A DNA stretch of 64,000 nt from Companilactobacillus pabuli (lineage in GTDB: Bacteria > Bacillota > Bacilli > Lactobacillales > Lactobacillaceae), in NCBI RefSeq assembly GCF_014058425.1, contig NZ_CP049366.1, positions 1,736,001 to 1,800,000 of the forward strand. The letters are read 5' to 3'. This document shows positions 60,871 through 64,000 of the stretch, piece by piece. The translations under genes and the position numbers were made by a program. The notes below the pieces were generated by a model. The model made no database searches. It was not told the DNA's origin and saw only the letters and a program-made list of their open reading frames with translations. The number at the start of each line of letters is the position of its first letter. Within the stretch, counting starts at the first letter, position 1.

Positions 60871-60996
60871 AATAACTTCTTCCAATCAATAATTTTACTT
60901 TGTCATTATATCATACGCCAATACTTCATTTTCTTCTTGTTTTCAACTATTATTAATAGAGTATTTAGGTTTGGCGTTAGATGTAATTAAGATGCC

Positions 60997-61160
60997 GTCG
61001 TCCGTTCGGCCCTGGAAAACGCTGGAACGCTGTGGGCACGACTTGGAGCCTTTGCTAAGCCCAAGTTCGGGCAAAGTCTTCAAGATCGACCTTTCACTAG
61101 GCAATAAATTGCCAAGTGAAATTTCACGGCTGAGCATTTTCCAGGGCTCTCACTCCCGAC
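60997..61160 (+). repeat. Structured intergenic repeat, copy F1 (full length)
   Basis: GTCG (60997-61000)/CGAC (61157-61160), TCC/TCC loop, outer stem 61009-61019 with 61137-61147, GCTGTG (61029-61034)/CACGGC (61125-61130) with one wobble, hairpin 61042-61055 with 61071-61084 (C-T mismatch), hairpin 61092-61121. It stands between the CPBP-like gene and the acyltransferase. Confidence 0.86.
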
Positions 61161-61231
61161 TAGATAGTGGATTTTAACTATATTTCAATTAACTTTAATT
61201 CAATACTATCAAGCTAAAGAAACGAAATCTA

Positions 61232-61273
61232 GTCGGCAGCGTTCCAGCTACCCACGGAAATTTTACGGACGAC
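61232..61273 (-). repeat. Structured intergenic repeat, copy F2 (truncated)
   Basis: Inverted partner of F1, 71 bp away. It keeps GTCG/CGAC, one TCC loop strand, the 5' outer arm and the GGCTGGAACGCTG-type block (as AGCTGGAACGCTG), then jumps to the 3' end. With its flank it makes a 20-nt inverted repeat with F1 (60986-61005 and 61265-61284, one mismatch). The rest of 60871-61316 is AT-rich and without a gene. Confidence 0.75.
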
Positions 61274-61316
61274 GGTATCTTAATAACCAAACCTGCATTT
61301 GGAGGGATTTTTTTTT

Positions 61317-62390
61317 ATGAATAAGAATCATCGGATTTTTTATTTAGATTTTATCCGTGTTATTGCCATTCTCTTAGTGGTCTTTATCCACGTTTCTGCT
61401 ATTGATACTACTTTGAATGTTGGCAGTGGACAATGGCAGATCACTAAAATTTTAAATTACTTTGCCCATATCAGTGTTCCTGTTTTCTTCATGATTTCTG
61501 GATCACTGCTGCTCAATAGTAAAAAAACGACTTCTTTAAGCTATACTTGGAAAAAAAGAATCCCGCATGTGGCCATTCCCTTTATCATGTGGTCAATAAT
61601 TTCACCTATCGTTGTTGGAATTTATGCACATTCGTTATCATTTAAAAATGTAATGAGCGTTGTCAAAACTATTCTTTATCAACCAACTTCTCCAACACTT
61701 TGGTTCATGTATCCACTTGTGGGAATTTATATTCTTTCTCCGGTAATCAGAACTTTTGTTGAACACGCTTCTAATGAAATGTTGATTTATGTTACGGGGA
61801 TTTGGTTAGTTACTTGCTCATTATTACCATCGCTTGCTGTGATGTTGCCCAAAGATTACACAAAAATCTTGACTCTATCACCAGTAGCTAACTTCTTCTT
61901 AGTTGGGGGATTCACAGGATACTTTATCCTTGGTTATTTATTAACAAAACTAAAAGTTGAAAAAGCCAATAATCTTGTTTTAATTGCCATTTTCCTAATT
62001 GCTGGTTTGGGTGGTAATTTCATTTCTGAAGCTGTTCCTAAAATTTTTGACAGCAATAACGGCTACTACGTCACTTCAATCTACATCCCTATCATGTCAG
62101 TAGCTGCTTTTATACTTCTACAAAAATGGGGCAGTAAAATCAAATCCAACATTACAATTAAGACTTTTGAATTCTTATCACCACTAGTATTCGGAGTTTA
62201 CTTGATCCACAATTTATTGATCTTGTTCATTGAACCCTGGTTCATGAATCACATTGCTATTCATGGATTAACTGCTACTTTCTTGAGATACATCGTTGTC
62301 TTAATTTTATCAATCATTATCATTTGGATTCTAAATTGGATTCCCGGTATCAATTATTTGCTAACTGGTAATTCTAAAAAGCGCAAATAA
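61317..62390 (+). CDS. Membrane acyltransferase (acyltransferase 3 / WecH-like)
   Basis: A 357-residue protein with about ten helices. It starts HRIFYLDFIRVIAILLVVFIHVSA, with the family's conserved Arg and the catalytic His of FIH, and continues SVPVFFMISGSLLL and KRIPHVAIPF. Such enzymes O-acetylate surface polysaccharides or teichoic acids. ATG 61317 follows GGAGGG. The inverted repeat pair F lies in its 5' region. Confidence 0.88.
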   Translation: MNKNHRIFYLDFIRVIAILLVVFIHVSAIDTTLNVGSGQWQITKILNYFAHISVPVFFMISGSLLLNSKKTTSLSYTWKKRIPHVAIPFIMWSIISPIVVGIYAHSLSFKNVMSVVKTILYQPTSPTLWFMYPLVGIYILSPVIRTFVEHASNEMLIYVTGIWLVTCSLLPSLAVMLPKDYTKILTLSPVANFFLVGGFTGYFILGYLLTKLKVEKANNLVLIAIFLIAGLGGNFISEAVPKIFDSNNGYYVTSIYIPIMSVAAFILLQKWGSKIKSNITIKTFEFLSPLVFGVYLIHNLLILFIEPWFMNHIAIHGLTATFLRYIVVLILSIIIIWILNWIPGINYLLTGNSKKRK

Positions 62391-62392
62391 AA

Positions 62393-62424
62393 AACCTTCA
62401 CGAATTAATCGTGGAGGCTTTATT
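62393..62424. terminator. Terminator between the acyltransferase and LPXTG genes
   Basis: CCTTCACGA (62395-62403) pairs with TCGTGGAGG (62409-62417); A tract before it and a T-rich tail after it, between convergent genes. Confidence 0.8.
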
Positions 62425-62434
62425 TATATCTAAT

Positions 62435-64000
62435 TTAATCTTCTTTTTTAACTCTAGTAAATTTCAAAATTGCACCAAAGGCTGCCAAGATAACGCCTAG
62501 AATTGTTGCAAGAATACCAGTTGTTTCACCAGTTTGTGGTAGTTTTCCTGTAGTTCCTGAATCTGAACTTGAGCCTTGTGACTCAGTAATGTTACTGCCA
62601 GCAACACCAGGTAATAATCCTTCAGAATTTCCTTCTGAACCACCGTTTGTAATAGTATTGCCATCACCATCTAATAGTCCATCAGTTCCTTCTTCTCCGG
62701 CTTCTTCTCCTTCTTCAGACTCGTTAGATTCATCAGAACCATTATTTTCTTCCTCTGAACCTTCATTATCCTCGTCTTCGTCGTCTTTATCTTCTTCGCC
62801 ATTATCATCAGTATCTGGCTTTTGACCTTCTGAACCGCCATCAACTTCGATCAAATCACCAGTGTCAGGGTCAATATCTTCTTCCTCTTCTTCTTCATCA
62901 GGGTTTTCGATATTGCCACCGTCGTTTTCGTCACCTTTTCCTTCATCTGGTAATCCATCAGGAAGTTCACCAGGAATTGTTACAGGTCTTTCGAATTCAG
63001 TTTCTGTAGCGTTATCGTCTTGAAGATCCCATCTGTGAGTTTCGGCGTTGACGATTACTTTGTCAGCTACAATATTACCATCAAGGTTAGCATCAGCTAT
63101 CACAGTTGCCTTTGGAGCCAAAACACTGCCTTGGAATGGACGTTTAACATCGATTGTTCCTGTGTACAAATTATCACTAGCTGTGCTGTCATAGAAGTTC
63201 CATAGCAAGTGGTTGTCATCAAAGTATTCTGTTTCCTGATTAGGACGATCCTTTTGATTGGCATCAGCACCTTCACCATCGTTAAAGGTCAATTTAACTT
63301 GTGAATTAACATCATATGGATCTTGACCTTTTGTATCAACATTAATTATGATACTTGTTCCACCTTTATCAGCAGATAAACCGGTAATGTAAATTGGGGT
63401 ATCAGTATTTAAAACATCAGCATCTAAATTGATAATGATTTGATTGTTTTCATTAGGGTTGTAATCCTCTAAGTTGATAACTCGTTGGTTACGATCTGGA
63501 AAATCACTATTTTGAACCGATACAGTTGGTTCCATATTAGAAAGTGTATTTGATTTACTCTCTAATTGTGAGAACTGTGAACCAAAATCAATATATGTAT
63601 TACCATTCTTATCTTGATACGTTTCATCTTTAGTCAAGTGATCAATGTTAGTTCCATCAACCTTAGTCCGAGTCGTATCAGTAACATCAATATCATTACC
63701 TTCGCCGAAAACAACCTTATTAGTACGATCAGCATTCCCTTGGACAAACGAACTTGAAGCAATAGCATTGTGATTTTGAACATAAGAAATATCTTTATTC
63801 AAATAACCTTCACGAATATTTGTACCAAAATTAACGTTTCCGTTTAAAGTACCAACAGCTAAATTACCATTAGTATGAGCATTCAAAGTTGCTTCATTGG
63901 CAAAAATATGGAAATTTGATGCATAACCTAATTGATTACTATTTTCATTACTAAAGTCATCACTAACACTTCCACCATCTTGAACATCATCATTTACTGA
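62435..64000 (-). CDS. Sortase-anchored choice-of-anchor-A surface protein, N-terminus beyond the window
   Basis: The frame is open to base 64000, so the start lies outside. Of about 521 visible residues, the first 300 or so carry the choice-of-anchor-A fold (LGYASNFHIFANEATLNAHT, NGNLAVGTLNGNVNFGTN, NLDGNIVADKVIVNAE). Then comes a Glu/Asp/Gly/Ser-rich stalk of about 130 residues, and the wall signal: LPQTG, helix ILATILGVILAAFGAILKF, charged tail RVKKED. It is exported and linked to peptidoglycan by sortase. Adhesion is the probable role but not shown. Confidence 0.93.
   Translation of the reverse strand, partial: SVNDDVQDGGSVSDDFSNENSNQLGYASNFHIFANEATLNAHTNGNLAVGTLNGNVNFGTNIREGYLNKDISYVQNHNAIASSSFVQGNADRTNKVVFGEGNDIDVTDTTRTKVDGTNIDHLTKDETYQDKNGNTYIDFGSQFSQLESKSNTLSNMEPTVSVQNSDFPDRNQRVINLEDYNPNENNQIIINLDADVLNTDTPIYITGLSADKGGTSIIINVDTKGQDPYDVNSQVKLTFNDGEGADANQKDRPNQETEYFDDNHLLWNFYDSTASDNLYTGTIDVKRPFQGSVLAPKATVIADANLDGNIVADKVIVNAETHRWDLQDDNATETEFERPVTIPGELPDGLPDEGKGDENDGGNIENPDEEEEEEDIDPDTGDLIEVDGGSEGQKPDTDDNGEEDKDDEDEDNEGSEEENNGSDESNESEEGEEAGEEGTDGLLDGDGNTITNGGSEGNSEGLLPGVAGSNITESQGSSSDSGTTGKLPQTGETTGILATILGVILAAFGAILKFTRVKKED

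Noticed and set aside
60943-61177. ORFs with SERSILKTLPELGLSKGSKS and similar peptides
   Set aside because: Translations of repeat F1; related peptides also come from copy C.
62589-62825. Plus-strand ORF rich in Ser/Pro
   Set aside because: Antisense reading of the Glu/Asp/Ser stalk of the LPXTG protein.

Overview
The window is chromosomal DNA from a low-GC Gram-positive bacterium. Gene content, AT-rich intergenic DNA, GGAGG-type ribosome binding sites and the conserved blocks (pth-mfd-flippase-rqcP-divIC-S1-tilS-hpt-ftsH-hslO-dus; metG-tatD-rnmV-rsmA-veg-purR-glmU-prs) point to Lactobacillaceae. The abundant L-lactate dehydrogenase, DUF4811, SLAP-like wall modules and choice-of-anchor-A LPXTG protein fit Companilactobacillus or a neighbouring genus; that genus call is inference. 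I see no tRNA, rRNA, CRISPR array, prophage or transposase gene.

Layout. 1-12.3 kb: a long minus-strand housekeeping run for translation fidelity, tRNA modification, transcription-coupled repair, division, purine salvage and proteostasis. 12.4-22 kb: ldh, a CBS-domain nucleotide-sensor protein and alanine dehydrogenase, then alr-acpS, an RNA helicase, murF and an MFS pump. 22-28.5 kb: rpmE2, an ABC-F antibiotic-protection gene with an attenuator leader, murA with Asp in place of the catalytic Cys, pyrG with a GGG-initiated attenuator, rpoE and a DUF1934 gene. 28.5-33.8 kb: lipL, an HD phosphohydrolase, a frameshifted glpD and mscL. 33.8-46.6 kb: prs-glmU, purR-veg, rsmA-rnmV-tatD-metG, a sirtuin, an HExxH protein, a PEBP, Ppx/GppA and fetAB. 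47-64 kb: the accessory part, with two secreted cysteine peptidases sharing wall modules, a MarR-MFS-DUF4811 efflux cluster, trpS under a T-box, helD, a Yxl-like ABC cluster with a broken permease, an acyltransferase and a sortase-anchored protein.

The most unusual content is between genes. Four intergenic loci (about 15.7-16.1, 32.4-33.2, 46.7-47.1 and 61.0-61.3 kb) carry copies of one structured element of about 160 nt. Copies differ in primary sequence in their stems, but paired arms change together: a closing GTCN/NGAC stem, an invariant TCC/TCC internal loop, a long variable outer stem, a 6-bp stem, and two inner hairpins, one with a conserved C-U mismatch. The copies sit as inverted pairs with their 5' ends outward; one member is usually internally deleted, and one copy is nested inside another. 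This looks like a mobile, structure-selected repeat family. I do not recognise it from the literature.

Signals that join genes to physiology: pyrG has the promoter, GGGCTC start and terminator needed for CTP-sensed reiterative transcription; trpS has a T-box with its own promoter; the ABC-F gene has a long stem competing with a terminator; murA (Asp in place of Cys), alr, murF, ald and the wall peptidases form a cell-wall theme.
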